Assembly (NCBI GenBank): GCA_019747875.1
Contig: JAIEQI010000017.1
Location: 1 to 64,000 of the forward strand
Reading direction: 5' to 3'
Source of the DNA: Candidatus Obscuribacterales bacterium
GTDB lineage: Bacteria > Cyanobacteriota > Vampirovibrionia > Obscuribacterales > Obscuribacteraceae
DNA length: 64,000 nt
Each line of letters begins with the position of its first letter. Positions within the stretch are counted from its first letter, which is position 1. The notes under the pieces are model-generated. The model did not search any database. It saw only the letters and a program-made list of their open reading frames with translations, and was not told where the DNA came from. Positions 45,457-55,363 of the stretch are shown here, piece after piece. Position numbers and translations under genes: made by a program.

Positions 45457-47826
45457 ATGCCCATCGATTTCAGACCATCAGAATTAGGAGGCAGCGGAGG
45501 CGGCGCAGACGCTTCTGGCGCTTTTTCTGGCACATCGCCCGCGGTAGAGCATCAGCTGACCACTTCCGGCGATATTGCCGCTGCTAGACAATTTTTCCAA
45601 CCATCTGGAGCCGAAGCTGCACTCATGCCAGCTGGCGGATCCGAAGCAACAGCCGTAGCGGCAAAAGCAACAGCTATTGCAGGCGCTGAATCAACCGCAA
45701 TTGCCGCAAAAGCCGTAACTGCAATTGCAGGCGTAGGCGAAGCCGCTGCTTTAGGCGCCGCCCAAGTCGGAGCGGGTCCTCTAGCTGCCGTCAGCGGTGA
45801 AATTTCACCGATTATCCAGCTCATCATGAAACTGCCAGGCTTGACCGGTGTTGCACAGTCCTTCTTCGAATGGCTCGGTGCGTTGTTTGGTGGAGGCGCG
45901 GCCTCACTAACCGACGCCTTCAACCCAGCACTATGGGCAAGCATGGGAGAGCACGTCCGCTCCAGCATTTTGTCTCTCGGACAGAACGGACTCAGCGCCG
46001 ATCACTTCCACCTGCCGCTTTCGATGCTTCCGGCCAATGCGCAGATTTTCCAGCACATCGGTATGAATGCAGGTAGACTGACAGATTTCCACAGCCTCGA
46101 TCTCGGCGGCTCATCACACAGCCTGAGCACCAGCATCAGCGGTTTGCGCGGTGACCATTTGAATGTTTCCGGTCCGCTAGATTTGAAGAAAGCTCAATTC
46201 GAAATGGGCGGCACCAATCCTCACAACATGTTCCGCATGGACGGCAAGATTGCCGGTCCGGAAATCAGCAATAACTTCCAAGCCAATCATCTGGCCGGAA
46301 CGCAACGCCTGTTCAGCGACTTGAGCGCAAGACCACAATCATTGTTTGCGCAATCAAGCCCCGCAACTAATGCCACCAACAGTATCGTTTCAAATGCAAC
46401 GACACCGGCAGGAAGCTCTGCATTGAACATCGGCTCCTCGCCATTTGGGCAAGAAGTGGCCGGGTTGCCTGCAAACTACAATGTTTCAGACGGAGTCATT
46501 AGCGGACCTGGTCTTTCATCAAACATTGGATACAAACTTAGTGACGCAGCAAGCGCCACACTAGACAACGCTCCTACTTTAGCACCATCGGGCGCCGTCT
46601 CCGACACACTCGGTGGCAATCAACTTATTGCAGGCGGTGACGTTCCAAGCTTCCAGCCATCCTCGATGGGTGGTTACTTCCGCGCTCTGCCCAAAGCCGA
46701 ATCATTTGCTCAACAAGCTACGCCAGCTGCAGCTCCAGCTGATTCTGGTCTGACTGGTTTGAAAGCTGAGCCGATGTCCCTGATGAAGAAGATCAAAGCT
46801 CCCGATGCAAAAGCAGTTGATCAAATTGGCCATCAGACCAAGGGAAGTGTTCCTCATACTCAACATTCAACCGGCAACAGCCAGCCGATGGATCAGATCA
46901 ACCATCGCGGTCATCATTCGGCAAGTCACGACTCGACAGCTCACAAGGCTGCAAGTGCGGACAAGGCGCACAAAGTAAGCCACGAAAAATCAATTTCGCA
47001 AGCAAAGCACCAAGTCCGTGATCAAATCGCCAAGCAGAAAGTTCAAGCCGAAAGGTCCGTTGAGCCAAGCGAACAAGCAACAGCCGGAGATCAGCAAGTC
47101 GCTCAAGCTGGCAACGATCAGGTAGCAGGCAACTACACAGTTCAGCATGGTGACTGCTTGTGGGATATCGCCAAAAAGAATCTTGGCGATGGATCTCGCT
47201 GGACAGAAATCTATAAATTGAATACCGATGTGATCGGCAGCAACCCAGGACTTATTCATACGGGCATTGAGTTGAAGATGCCGGGTGCTGATGCCACACA
47301 AATCAGCGACGCCGGTCAGTATACGGTTCAGCCCGGAGACAATCTCTGGGACATCGCCCAGGAAAAGCTTGGTGACGGCAGCCGTTGGGGCGAAATCTAC
47401 AAAGCAAATGAAGCAGTCATTGGCGAGAACCCTCGACTGATCTTCTCGGGAACGCAATTGGAAATTCCGGGAATCGAAACAGCAGTATCGCAAGCGCCAG
47501 CGAACATTGCACCACAGGCAACACCAATGCCAACAGCAATGCAAGCACAGCCAGCCTATGATCCGAACATGATGCAGCAGGCACCGCAAGCTCCTCAGTT
47601 CGATCCTAACGCGCAATCATACGCTCAGCCGCAACAAGGTTATGCACCACAACAGCAGATGCCGCAGCAAGTCTCAGCGGCTCCTCGAGAATTGCAAGTT
47701 GGACCTGGCGCAGCAGCAGCGGCGACACTTGATTCGACGCAACAAGTTGTGAGCGGCGGAAATACAGGACCGGTAAGTGCTTCGTTGGCGCCGGATCTCT
47801 CGTTCCTCTATAACAATAAGCGCTAA
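45457..47826 (+). CDS. Large Ala/Gly-rich protein with two C-terminal LysM domains
   Basis: 789 aa, no classical signal peptide. Residues ~60-110 are an Ala-rich helical stretch ([20 protein letters not shown]). Residues ~110-560 are Ser/Gly/Ala-rich with some beta-like order ([18 protein letters not shown]). Two LysM domains lie at ~559-607 ([20 protein letters not shown]) and ~621-669 ([20 protein letters not shown]), each ending with a PG motif. A Gln/Pro/Ala-rich tail follows. LysM binds peptidoglycan or chitin-type glycans, so the protein is probably envelope-attached through a non-classical route, or acts within the cell on wall precursors. The following YbaK gene begins close to its stop. 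Confidence 0.82.
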   Translation: MPIDFRPSELGGSGGGADASGAFSGTSPAVEHQLTTSGDIAAARQFFQPSGAEAALMPAGGSEATAVAAKATAIAGAESTAIAAKAVTAIAGVGEAAALGAAQVGAGPLAAVSGEISPIIQLIMKLPGLTGVAQSFFEWLGALFGGGAASLTDAFNPALWASMGEHVRSSILSLGQNGLSADHFHLPLSMLPANAQIFQHIGMNAGRLTDFHSLDLGGSSHSLSTSISGLRGDHLNVSGPLDLKKAQFEMGGTNPHNMFRMDGKIAGPEISNNFQANHLAGTQRLFSDLSARPQSLFAQSSPATNATNSIVSNATTPAGSSALNIGSSPFGQEVAGLPANYNVSDGVISGPGLSSNIGYKLSDAASATLDNAPTLAPSGAVSDTLGGNQLIAGGDVPSFQPSSMGGYFRALPKAESFAQQATPAAAPADSGLTGLKAEPMSLMKKIKAPDAKAVDQIGHQTKGSVPHTQHSTGNSQPMDQINHRGHHSASHDSTAHKAASADKAHKVSHEKSISQAKHQVRDQIAKQKVQAERSVEPSEQATAGDQQVAQAGNDQVAGNYTVQHGDCLWDIAKKNLGDGSRWTEIYKLNTDVIGSNPGLIHTGIELKMPGADATQISDAGQYTVQPGDNLWDIAQEKLGDGSRWGEIYKANEAVIGENPRLIFSGTQLEIPGIETAVSQAPANIAPQATPMPTAMQAQPAYDPNMMQQAPQAPQFDPNAQSYAQPQQGYAPQQQMPQQVSAAPRELQVGPGAAAAATLDSTQQVVSGGNTGPVSASLAPDLSFLYNNKR

Positions 47827-47830
47827 ACAT

Positions 47831-48331
47831 TTGAGTAACGCAGCCAGCAGTATACTGGATCCAAAAGTGGAGCTTGGTCTCAAGCAGCACGGCATTGAAT
47901 TTCGCGTATTTGAATGCCTCCCGGAATTGGCTGATACTGCCGCATTCTGCGCACATTATGGATTTGCAATTGAACAAGCGGCAAACACGATCATAACGGC
48001 ATCGAAAACGGAGCCGGTAAAATTTGCATGTTGCATTGTCCTTGGGTCGACAAAATTGGATGTGAACAAGAAGGTCTGTCAACTGCTCGCAGTGAAGAAA
48101 GCATCCTTTGCAAACGCGGAGCAAACAATCAATTTGAGCGGAATGCAAATTGGTGGAGTTACACCGTTTGGCTTGAGCAACATTCCATTCTTCATTGATT
48201 CAGCTGTGATGGAGAAGGACGAAGTCGTTATGGGCGGAGGTAACCGCTCCAGCAAGGTGCTACTAAAACCATCGGAATTACTGAAACTTCCCGGGGCAGA
48301 AGTAGTCGAATCGCTAGCACTTGTGAAATAA
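47831..48331 (+). CDS. YbaK/EbsC-type aminoacyl-tRNA deacylase
   Basis: About 166 aa from a TTG at 47831, just after the LysM gene stop; the frame is also open from a GTG at 47777 that would overlap the LysM gene by 50 bp. The YbaK fold is shown by VFECLPELADTAAFCAHYGF, the conserved Lys-bearing FACCIVLGSTKLDVNKKVC, KKASFANAEQTI, and GMQIGGVTPFGL with FIDSAVM. Such proteins clear mischarged Cys- or Ala-tRNA-Pro. Start choice is uncertain because no good ribosome site is seen at either. Confidence 0.85.
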   Translation: MSNAASSILDPKVELGLKQHGIEFRVFECLPELADTAAFCAHYGFAIEQAANTIITASKTEPVKFACCIVLGSTKLDVNKKVCQLLAVKKASFANAEQTINLSGMQIGGVTPFGLSNIPFFIDSAVMEKDEVVMGGGNRSSKVLLKPSELLKLPGAEVVESLALVK

Positions 48332-48379
48332 TTTCAGCATGATCTCCTTCCGCAGCCGGTCGCAGAGCTTGGCTGCTAA

Positions 48380-48530
48380 GTATGGAGCGCGGACGTCCCG
48401 TCCGCCCATATGTATGGGCAGCGGACATCTTGTCCGCTCGTAGAAAGGCTAGATTGTGGCAGGGATCCCTGTACCTGAACAGAACGACAAACTCCGTGAG
48501 GCTATGGGCTGACGGAACCGCGCTCCATAC
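48380..48530. repeat. REPIN-like pair of inverted repeats
   Basis: The left copy 48380-48409 begins gtatggagcgcggacgtccc and is 29/30 identical (inverted) to 22653-22682. The right copy 48504-48530 is a shortened form ending ccgcgctccatac in the opposite orientation. Together they bound a ~150-bp element, an arrangement known for REP doublets mobilised by RAYT transposases. No RAYT gene is in the window. Confidence 0.7.
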
Positions 48531-48614
48531 GAGCGGCGGCCCCGTGTATTTCTCGTACAGGCTCCAACTTCTCTGAGAGATTGAAAAAACACAGTCAGTG
48601 CTGATCATAAACTC

Positions 48615-48654
48615 AAAATGCCAGACCGCGTGAAATCGCGGCTCCTGGCATTTT
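48615..48654. terminator. Bidirectional terminator hairpin
   Basis: A perfect 10-bp outer stem (aaaatgccag / ctggcatttt) with an inner ccgcg/cgcgg extension and A/T runs on each side. It lies between the convergent YbaK gene and the 348-aa gene, as expected for termination from both directions. Confidence 0.85.
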
Positions 48655-48675
48655 GAAACGTACCCAACCAAGTCT

Positions 48676-49722
48676 TTAATGAATCTTGCTGATCTCGCTG
48701 GAGAAGCGCTTGTAGTTATTCGCAGCAGTCGATGGCAAGAACTTGTCTCCGTGTCCGCTGACTATGTAAAGACCAAGTGCCGCGCCGAGAGTCGGTCCCC
48801 AGGCTCTGCTTCCAAGAGTGAGACCCAGTGCTCCACCGGCGAAGACACCACCAACGGTGAGTGGATAATGCAACAATCCCTTCTCATCACCGGTGATACC
48901 ACGGCTCAATTCCTGTCCTGCAAGGTAGCCACCGAAGGCTCCGGCGGGTGAGAACAAGGTATTGCCTAATGCCATGCCCCCCTTCTCAATAAGCCTGCCT
49001 CCAGGTATGTGTTCAATTCCTAACTGAAGCGCAGTCCCGAGCGCAGCACCAACTAGAGCGCCCCCGATCTGGAACGCGCGGTTATAGCGGGGATCAAAAC
49101 GCTCAGGCATAGCGCCTGTATCAAGCAATGCATCATATGTCGGAATTGACTTTAGATCACTGTCGGAGATCTTTTTGTCTGAGAAGATGGCGCTGTCACG
49201 ATTTAAACCAGCGAGTTCCTTAAAGTTCTTCTCGACAAAAGTACCCACCTGATGATCACCGCTCCGGCCTTCCTTTAGCGCATTCGCGTTCAATGTCTTT
49301 ACTGACGAAAGATCAAGCTTCCCGTTCTTGTCTTTCATAGCTTGAACTGCACTTGAGTTGAAAAAATCTTGCAATTTGATGTATCCAGGATTTAGATCCT
49401 GAAGCTTCATGGAACTAAGGTCAACCTGTGCTGTGCCGGGCTTCGCATCTGCTACGACGTTTTTCTCAGTGGATGCCGAAGCAGACTTATCAGCAGAAAC
49501 ATCTGGGGCCGGTGCTTCCTTGGACGCCTTCGCATTCTCCTGTGCACCCTTAGTTCCGAGCTTGAAGGCTTCGGAGAAATCAACGCCTTTGCCGAGGTCA
49601 AAATCTAGACCCTTCTTGATGGGCTGAGTGCCCACCGATTCAAAAATATTTGCTGCATTGAAAGGAGCTTGTGCTGCACTTTCTGTCAGCTTCAGAAAAT
49701 TTACCGATTCCGTCTTGTCCAT
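48676..49722 (-). CDS. Glycine-zipper membrane protein (348 aa)
   Basis: The N-terminal ~215 residues are polar (Lys/Asp/Ser), including FDLGKGVDFSEAFKLG and a region with regularly spaced SSMKLQDLN and KLDLSSVKTLNANAL. The C-terminal ~110 residues have three or four Gly/Ala-rich hydrophobic segments (IGGALVGAALGTALQLG, GAFGGYLAGQEL, GGVFAGGALGLTLG, GAALGLYIVSG). Similar architecture to the 329-aa protein at 22702 (polar/EF-hand-like N-part, Gly-zipper C-part). Function unknown. gagg lies before the ATG. Confidence 0.68.
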   Translation of the reverse strand: MDKTESVNFLKLTESAAQAPFNAANIFESVGTQPIKKGLDFDLGKGVDFSEAFKLGTKGAQENAKASKEAPAPDVSADKSASASTEKNVVADAKPGTAQVDLSSMKLQDLNPGYIKLQDFFNSSAVQAMKDKNGKLDLSSVKTLNANALKEGRSGDHQVGTFVEKNFKELAGLNRDSAIFSDKKISDSDLKSIPTYDALLDTGAMPERFDPRYNRAFQIGGALVGAALGTALQLGIEHIPGGRLIEKGGMALGNTLFSPAGAFGGYLAGQELSRGITGDEKGLLHYPLTVGGVFAGGALGLTLGSRAWGPTLGAALGLYIVSGHGDKFLPSTAANNYKRFSSEISKIH

Positions 49723-50011
49723 TGAACTTGCCTCGACCCTTTTTGCAACACACGCAACACATGATTTGTTCTGGCTTCTACACAGCGAAAATTTTTTCTC
49801 GACAGAAACAAAAATCAGTAGTTGCTAATGTTGCCAAGAGGGGCTTTGTGCGCATCCGGATCCCAAGCAATGGCAAAGGTTTTGAATGGCCCAACCAGAG
49901 CCGTCAAGCAGTCTTAAAGGTATATCATTTGACCTCATACGCCACAGTTTCTCAACATCGATTTAGGCTTCAAGCGGTCCGTATTCGTTCCACTGCTCAG
50001 TCATTCAAAAG

Positions 50012-51655
50012 CTATGAAGCTGGTTCTTGCGGAGCGGAGTGGGATCCATTCTCCGAAATGTTCTTTATATGCATAAGCACGCGATTGTGAATCGAGTGCA
50101 TTATGTTATCCGCGTAGAAGCGCCAGTAACTGCCTGGCCACATATGATTGTCATACCAGGTGGTACCCACCACACGTGTAGACACCTTCCCTCCAGCATC
50201 GCGTTCCTCGAAAAGCCGGAATTCACCGCGATGTACATTTAGATACCCGTTAAGGTGGGCCGGCTGTAAGTCCCGAATCCAAGAGAATTCCTTCATCGGT
50301 TCGGGTTGCGCCTTAACGTTGAAAGCCAGGAGCTGCGGCTTGTTCCAAGCGGTTATCGGTTCAATAAAATTTCCGGTTGTAAATTTGCAATGGCGAACCG
50401 CCCCCACACCAGCACCACTAATGGTAGCACCGATAGGATAAGCAATCCCTGTTTGGAAGATCCATTCCTTAGGCGCTGGCAGTTGTGGAAATGCGATGAT
50501 ATTTTCCCAAACACGCTCCGGTGGCGCCGATATGTAGCATGTCGTGCATACCGCTATCGTGGGGAATTGCGGGCGTTCCGCATATTCGGCAGCCATGGTC
50601 AATGGCAATATTATGAACATGCTCAGGATTATTCGACGGGCATGAACAGGCAGGTTCTTTTTCTTTTGCAAGTTATAACCCAGAATGGCACCTAGAATCG
50701 CCAAAACATAACCTATGGGAGCAGCCATCAAAAGGCAGATCATGCCTTCCCAAGCCCAAAGAAAAACAGTCAACCCAAGCAGCGTGATCGCGATACTGGC
50801 AATGAGAATGCTGTCTCCAGGAGAGCGTAATTGATTTCTTCCGTAGAAGTATGACGATGCCATTCCTATTGCAAATGGCAATCCGATAAACAAACTCCAC
50901 CCGTAAGATGGAAATACGCTAGTGCTTAAGAAAGCCAAAACCGCAGCCGCAGGAACCGTCATAACCACAGCATAAGCACCGTCGGACCAGCGATTTTCCT
51001 TGGAAAAGGGTAGGTTCTTATCTAGCTTCCCGCTTACAAGCTCACCGAGCGGTGGATATTCAATACCTGAATGTGCCGGCATCGACTGTGATTGAGGCGG
51101 TACTGGTGGTTGACTGGGGATGGCCGGCTGAGAAGGCAAGGGCGGCAACGGTGGCAGGACAGACCCGGGCAGCTTTTTAGCTCCTGAAATCTTATCGTCA
51201 GTAGCGTCATCAGCTTCCAACAGATCGGGATCTTCATCGCGATCTAGAATATTTCTATCGCTTTGCGTTGGAAGAAGACAGAGTGACGCAAACACCAGCA
51301 AATTTACGATGGGGACAAAGAACAGCTTGCACAGCCAAACGGGTAAGCCGGCGGCCCGGAGACGGCGCATCGTCAGCACAATTCCAACCCAGATGAATGG
51401 AATTGAGATGAGAATCATAGTCAGGAAAAATACCTGATCAGCTTTACTGATAGCAAGTACGTCGATTGCTTGGCCTGGACTGATGTAGTTAAGCCAGGAC
51501 CAAGGCCGATGAAAGATAACTCCAGCAACGAACGTATCAATAGCATACTTCACTGCGACCAAGCCGCTGCCCCACGTGGCATAGGTGGCACGACTAATAG
51601 TCCCATCCCAACGCCAGAGATCCGAAACACGGATGAGATTGCCCTTTTTACTCAT
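50012..51655 (-). CDS. Membrane protein: DUF805-like N-terminus, SRPBCC-like C-terminus
   Basis: 547 aa. Residues ~10-120 have the DUF805 pattern: WDGTISRATYATWGSG, hydrophobic helices and the Arg-rich TMRRLRAAGLPVWLC. A Pro-rich linker follows (~150-205, LPPLPPLPSQPAIPSQPPVP). Four or five transmembrane helices come next (~240-365). The C-terminal ~170 residues look like a START/SRPBCC ligand-binding fold (CYISAPPERVWENIIAFPQL, IGATISGAGVGAVRHCKFTTG, RVVGTTWYDNHMWPGSYW). Such soluble domains bind hydrophobic ligands. The fusion is unusual; function unknown. Confidence 0.78.
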   Translation of the reverse strand: MSKKGNLIRVSDLWRWDGTISRATYATWGSGLVAVKYAIDTFVAGVIFHRPWSWLNYISPGQAIDVLAISKADQVFFLTMILISIPFIWVGIVLTMRRLRAAGLPVWLCKLFFVPIVNLLVFASLCLLPTQSDRNILDRDEDPDLLEADDATDDKISGAKKLPGSVLPPLPPLPSQPAIPSQPPVPPQSQSMPAHSGIEYPPLGELVSGKLDKNLPFSKENRWSDGAYAVVMTVPAAAVLAFLSTSVFPSYGWSLFIGLPFAIGMASSYFYGRNQLRSPGDSILIASIAITLLGLTVFLWAWEGMICLLMAAPIGYVLAILGAILGYNLQKKKNLPVHARRIILSMFIILPLTMAAEYAERPQFPTIAVCTTCYISAPPERVWENIIAFPQLPAPKEWIFQTGIAYPIGATISGAGVGAVRHCKFTTGNFIEPITAWNKPQLLAFNVKAQPEPMKEFSWIRDLQPAHLNGYLNVHRGEFRLFEERDAGGKVSTRVVGTTWYDNHMWPGSYWRFYADNIMHSIHNRVLMHIKNISENGSHSAPQEPAS

Positions 51656-51728
51656 TCTGAATCCAATAATCCTGAAGCTGGAGCAACGCCTATTGTAGTA
51701 AATCGATGTCGAACTATTTCACCATAAT

Positions 51729-52874
51729 TCAAGTTTGATGACCAGCAGCATTCCCAAAGTGCTTATCGAGTTCACGAAACACACAATCGGCGATGCTCCT
51801 TTCGTCTGCATATTCCCCAGGACGTGCAATTGAGATGAGCTTGTCAAAGGACGAACTCAAAAGAGAATCATTCTCTGATACAGTCGCGGCCGAAAAGGCC
51901 CACAGGGGCGTGCCGAACTGCTTCGCCAATTTCTGCAAAGACCCAACTGCTTTTCCGGACAACGTACTCAAGTCAATCAAGCCCTCACCGGTAAAGACAA
52001 GGTCGGCTTTTTCGAAACGATTATTCAGATCCAACAAGTTACTCAGATAATCAAAACCAGAAACTATATCTGCGTTCAACGCAACGGACAAACCAAATGC
52101 TGTCCCTCCAGCAGCCCCAGCCCCAGGCTTGTCGCGAGCGCCCTTTGACTGCCCAGCAAGCTCAATCACATCTGCAAATTGCGCAAGTGACCGATCAAGC
52201 AAATCTATATCTTCAAGGGAGCAATTCTTTTGTGGCCCGAATATGTGAGCAGCTCCAAGAGGACCAAGCAAGGGATTCTCAACATCCGTGGCAACGATAA
52301 ATTTGTGCTTCTGCAGGAGCGCTTTACACTCAGTCAGGTCACAGGACCGAATGCGCGCCAGGCAGCGTCCACCTATTGGATCAACAATCTGACCTTGATC
52401 GTCGAAAAACTTTGCCCCGAGAACAGCAAGCGCACCGATGCCACCATCGGTAGAGGCACTACCGCCAAGAGTAATTACGATGGTTTGAGCTTGAGCTTTA
52501 TCCACTACGTCCCGAATTACTTGACCAAGACCTTTCGTATGCGCATCGAGCGGTCGAAGTTGCTCCTTGTTCCATCCCGAAATGCCGCTTGCCGAAGCCA
52601 ATTCGACGAAGGCGATATTGTCCCCCAAAAGCCAAACCGCATGCCGCTCTTCGTTAAACGCACCGATAACATTTACATGCATCAACGTGCCACCACATGC
52701 GGCATAGATCGATTCAACCGTACCGTCCCCACCATCGGCCAACGGCAAAATATCAGTCAATATATCCGCATTATATTTAGTACAAAACAATTGCACTCCA
52801 GATTGCATTGCTTGGGCCACCTCTAGTGGCGACAAGCTTCCCTTAAACGCAGTGGGTGCAATCAAAACACGCAT
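51729..52874 (-). CDS. garK: Glycerate 2-kinase (GarK/GlxK family)
   Basis: Phosphorylates D-glycerate to 2-phosphoglycerate. Conserved family segments are MRVLIAPTAFKGSLSPLEVAQAM, DILPLADGGDGTVE, the Gly-rich ITLGGSASTDGGIGALAVLGA and GAAGGTAFGLSVAL, and VFTGEGLIDLSTLSGKAV. 381 aa is normal. It stands alone, so the source of glycerate (photorespiratory-type or sugar-acid breakdown) cannot be inferred from context. ATG at 52874. Confidence 0.94.
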   Translation of the reverse strand: MRVLIAPTAFKGSLSPLEVAQAMQSGVQLFCTKYNADILTDILPLADGGDGTVESIYAACGGTLMHVNVIGAFNEERHAVWLLGDNIAFVELASASGISGWNKEQLRPLDAHTKGLGQVIRDVVDKAQAQTIVITLGGSASTDGGIGALAVLGAKFFDDQGQIVDPIGGRCLARIRSCDLTECKALLQKHKFIVATDVENPLLGPLGAAHIFGPQKNCSLEDIDLLDRSLAQFADVIELAGQSKGARDKPGAGAAGGTAFGLSVALNADIVSGFDYLSNLLDLNNRFEKADLVFTGEGLIDLSTLSGKAVGSLQKLAKQFGTPLWAFSAATVSENDSLLSSSFDKLISIARPGEYADERSIADCVFRELDKHFGNAAGHQT

Positions 52875-52983
52875 GGATACTCAACTTTTAGCATTTAATT
52901 TGCGAACCGGTTTACGTCGACTGACAAGGTGGAAGAAAGAATTAGTTGAGGAATAAATTAGCAGATTACGCCGGAGATCATTT

Positions 52984-53451
52984 ATGTCTAACAAGAAAGA
53001 TGTAAAAGCATTCTTGGGACGACTCGGTTCCACTTTGGATGCAAAGGAATCCGGTCAAGCGCTTCGCAATCGCGAAGAGCAGAATCTTACACCATACGTA
53101 CAAAACAAAGTATGGCCAGGTAAGAACTTTATCTATATTGGACACAGTTCCAACCTCGACTATCGTTTGGTTGGCACTGACGCCGACAAGAATCGCACAA
53201 CATGTCTTAGCTTACTCTTCGAAGCGAAGGGCGACAATAATTACTGCGTTCCGCTGAACACCGCACTAAATTTCGAAGGCTTCGCTGAAATTCTGTCGCG
53301 CTTTGAAAAAGACCTGCTGATGCGCCTTCCCGAAGGAACCATGCTCAGCCCGACTTACAATGCAAACGGAGAAAGACTGCACTCTTCTTTCACCATTTGG
53401 CAAGAACTAACAGAAGTCAGCACAAACGAAAAAGTTCTAGTCGAAGCTTAA
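52984..53451 (+). CDS. Hypothetical soluble protein (155 aa)
   Basis: Starts MSNKKDVKAFLGRLG after a ggagatc site. Contains IYIGHSSNLDYRLVGTDADKN and FEGFAEILSRFEKDLLMRLPEG. No membrane segment or signal peptide. No known family. It ends ten bases before the argS stop (convergent). Even composition and the good ribosome site support it as coding. Confidence 0.6.
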   Translation: MSNKKDVKAFLGRLGSTLDAKESGQALRNREEQNLTPYVQNKVWPGKNFIYIGHSSNLDYRLVGTDADKNRTTCLSLLFEAKGDNNYCVPLNTALNFEGFAEILSRFEKDLLMRLPEGTMLSPTYNANGERLHSSFTIWQELTEVSTNEKVLVEA

Positions 53452-53460
53452 GGGCGCCGA

Positions 53461-55215
53461 CTACATCCGTTCGACTGCCGTAACACCGATGATGCCGAGC
53501 GCGTTTGCCAGCACTTGCTTTGTCGCGTCAATCAATCCCAAGCGCGCTTTCATCACCTGTCTGTCGTCGCTGATTACGCGGCTGACTTCGTAGAATTTCT
53601 GGAGATCATTGGCTACGTCGTATGCATAGCGCGCGAGACGGCCTGGCTGCCTGGAGATGACGGACTCTTCCACTTCTTCCGGGAATAGTGCAAGTTGCAT
53701 TATCAATTTCTTTTGATGAACGAACACTTCAGGATCATCCTCAAATACGTGCGCAAATACTTCTGGGGATTGCGCATAAGTGCGCTTCCACTCGGCCCAC
53801 TCTTCAGCTGAAACCAGAGCAGGTTCTTCCTTTTGCGTTTCCTGGTTGAGAGTGGGCTCAAGAGCTCTTCTCAAGATCGCACAGCAACGTGCATGCGCAT
53901 ACTGAATGTAGAACGCCGGATTCTCACGGCTTGTCTTTTTAGCAAGCTCAAGATCGAAACTGATAGCGTTTTGTGGGCTTGATTCGGCCAGATAATATCG
54001 AACGGAATCTCGGCCTACTTCGTCAATCAGATCTTCCAAATAAATAATTGTCCCCATACGCTTGGACATACGCACAACTTGTCCATCCCGCGAGAGATTT
54101 ACCATCTGCGTCAAAATGACTTCCAGCTGTTCCGGCTTGTGTCCGAGAGCTGCAATAACAGCCTTCAAGCCAGGAACCTGACCATGGTGATCAGATCCCC
54201 AGATGTTAATCAGCAAGTCGTAGCCACGCTGAAATTTGTTGAGGTGGTAAGCAGCATCCCCTGCTAGATACGTTTTGGTGCCATCGCTTTTCACAAGCAC
54301 ACGATCGCGCTCATCGCCTAGCTCCTTGGCTTTCAGCCAGACGGCACCTTCGGATTCATAAACTAGCGAAGAACTCTTCAATACATCAATCGCCTGGTCT
54401 ACCTTTCCTTCCGTGTGCAAAGGTAACTCTGAGAACCATCGATCAAAGCTGACACCTAGTCGCTCCAGAAGCCGGCGCTGAGAATCCTCGATGATCGCCT
54501 TTGCCGTCAATCCCATAACCTTGACGCCGGCATCATCGTCCAGCGACATGAATTCGTCTTTGTGTTTAGCGACAATCTCATCAACATAACCTTGCAGGGA
54601 TTCTGCAGGATAGCCTTCTGTAGGGTATTCGGCTTCCTTACCAAAGCGGTTCTTATATAGAGCCCAAGCGCACGCTCCAAGCTGAGCAATTTGCACACCA
54701 GCATCGTTAACGTAGAATTCCTCTTCGACTTTGAAGCCACCAAAACGCATGAGGTTTGCAAGGCAGCTTCCGAAAACGGCTCCACGCCCGTGTCCTATGT
54801 GCAAAGCACCTGTGGGATTCGCTGAAACATACTCGATCAATACTTTCGTGCCGCCGCCAACTTCGCTGCGTCCGTAATCGGGGCCATTCTTGTGAATGTT
54901 TTTGATCACCTCTTGCAGCACGTCTTTCTGCAAGCGGAAATTGATGTAGCCGGGCGGCGCCACTTCAGCAGATGCGTAGTTCGCGATGTCAGAACCAACC
55001 GCGTCAGCCAATGTCTGCGCAATTTTCAAGGGCGGCATCTTAGCCTTGCCAGCAAGCTTTAGAGCAACGCCACAGGCATAGTCGCCATGCTCAGGACTGC
55101 GCGGACGCTCAATAACTATTGCTGTGTCCGGCTGCTCGAGCTGACCCAACAAACCATTCTTGCAAGCCCCTGACAGCGCCTTTTCAAGCGATTCTTTGAT
55201 AGCGACCTTGATCAC
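53461..55215 (-). CDS. argS: Arginyl-tRNA synthetase
   Basis: Charges tRNA-Arg. The N-terminal Add1 domain (residues ~1-110) includes RPRSPEHGDYACGVAL. The HIGH motif is in ANPTGALHIGHGRGAVFG. The KMSKS-like VRMSKRMGTIIYLEDLIDEVG and the DALR anticodon-binding C-terminus (IQYAHARCCAILRRA, then ISRQPGRLARYAYDVANDLQ) are present. The GTG at 55215 (gagg five bases upstream) is preferred over a TTG at 55245, giving 584 aa, usual for ArgS. Confidence 0.95.
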   Translation of the reverse strand: MIKVAIKESLEKALSGACKNGLLGQLEQPDTAIVIERPRSPEHGDYACGVALKLAGKAKMPPLKIAQTLADAVGSDIANYASAEVAPPGYINFRLQKDVLQEVIKNIHKNGPDYGRSEVGGGTKVLIEYVSANPTGALHIGHGRGAVFGSCLANLMRFGGFKVEEEFYVNDAGVQIAQLGACAWALYKNRFGKEAEYPTEGYPAESLQGYVDEIVAKHKDEFMSLDDDAGVKVMGLTAKAIIEDSQRRLLERLGVSFDRWFSELPLHTEGKVDQAIDVLKSSSLVYESEGAVWLKAKELGDERDRVLVKSDGTKTYLAGDAAYHLNKFQRGYDLLINIWGSDHHGQVPGLKAVIAALGHKPEQLEVILTQMVNLSRDGQVVRMSKRMGTIIYLEDLIDEVGRDSVRYYLAESSPQNAISFDLELAKKTSRENPAFYIQYAHARCCAILRRALEPTLNQETQKEEPALVSAEEWAEWKRTYAQSPEVFAHVFEDDPEVFVHQKKLIMQLALFPEEVEESVISRQPGRLARYAYDVANDLQKFYEVSRVISDDRQVMKARLGLIDATKQVLANALGIIGVTAVERM

Positions 55216-55284
55216 GTTTGCCTCGCGTCTCTGAAGTAATAGCAAAATGCGATCATCTCAAGAACACGGCTACTTGAAAAGGCT

Positions 55285-55312
55285 TTGTGATTATTTGTGA
55301 TTTGGGTACACT
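55285..55312 (+). promoter_or_regulatory. Possible sigma-70 promoter of the response regulator gene
   Basis: ttgtga at 55285-55290 and tacact at 55307-55312 with a 16-bp spacer, about 50 bp before the ATG. A match of this quality occurs often by chance. Confidence 0.3.
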
Positions 55313-55363
55313 AAGACAGGACACACGCCGCTCGTCGGCGCTTGGCAAGATGGCAGTGATCAA

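Larger units (their letters stand above)
48332..48675. other. Intergenic region with paired repeats and a bidirectional terminator
   Basis: About 340 bp between convergent genes. It holds two inverted copies of the 30-bp GC repeat (48380-48409 and 48504-48530), another palindrome (agcggaca / tgtccgct, 48420-48438) and a strong hairpin (48615-48654). No coding gene is supported. Confidence 0.7.

Noticed and set aside
47777-47830. Upstream GTG start of the YbaK gene
   Set aside because: It would overlap the LysM gene by 50 bp, lacks a ribosome site and adds residues not typical of YbaK proteins. The TTG at 47831 also lacks a clear site, so some doubt remains.
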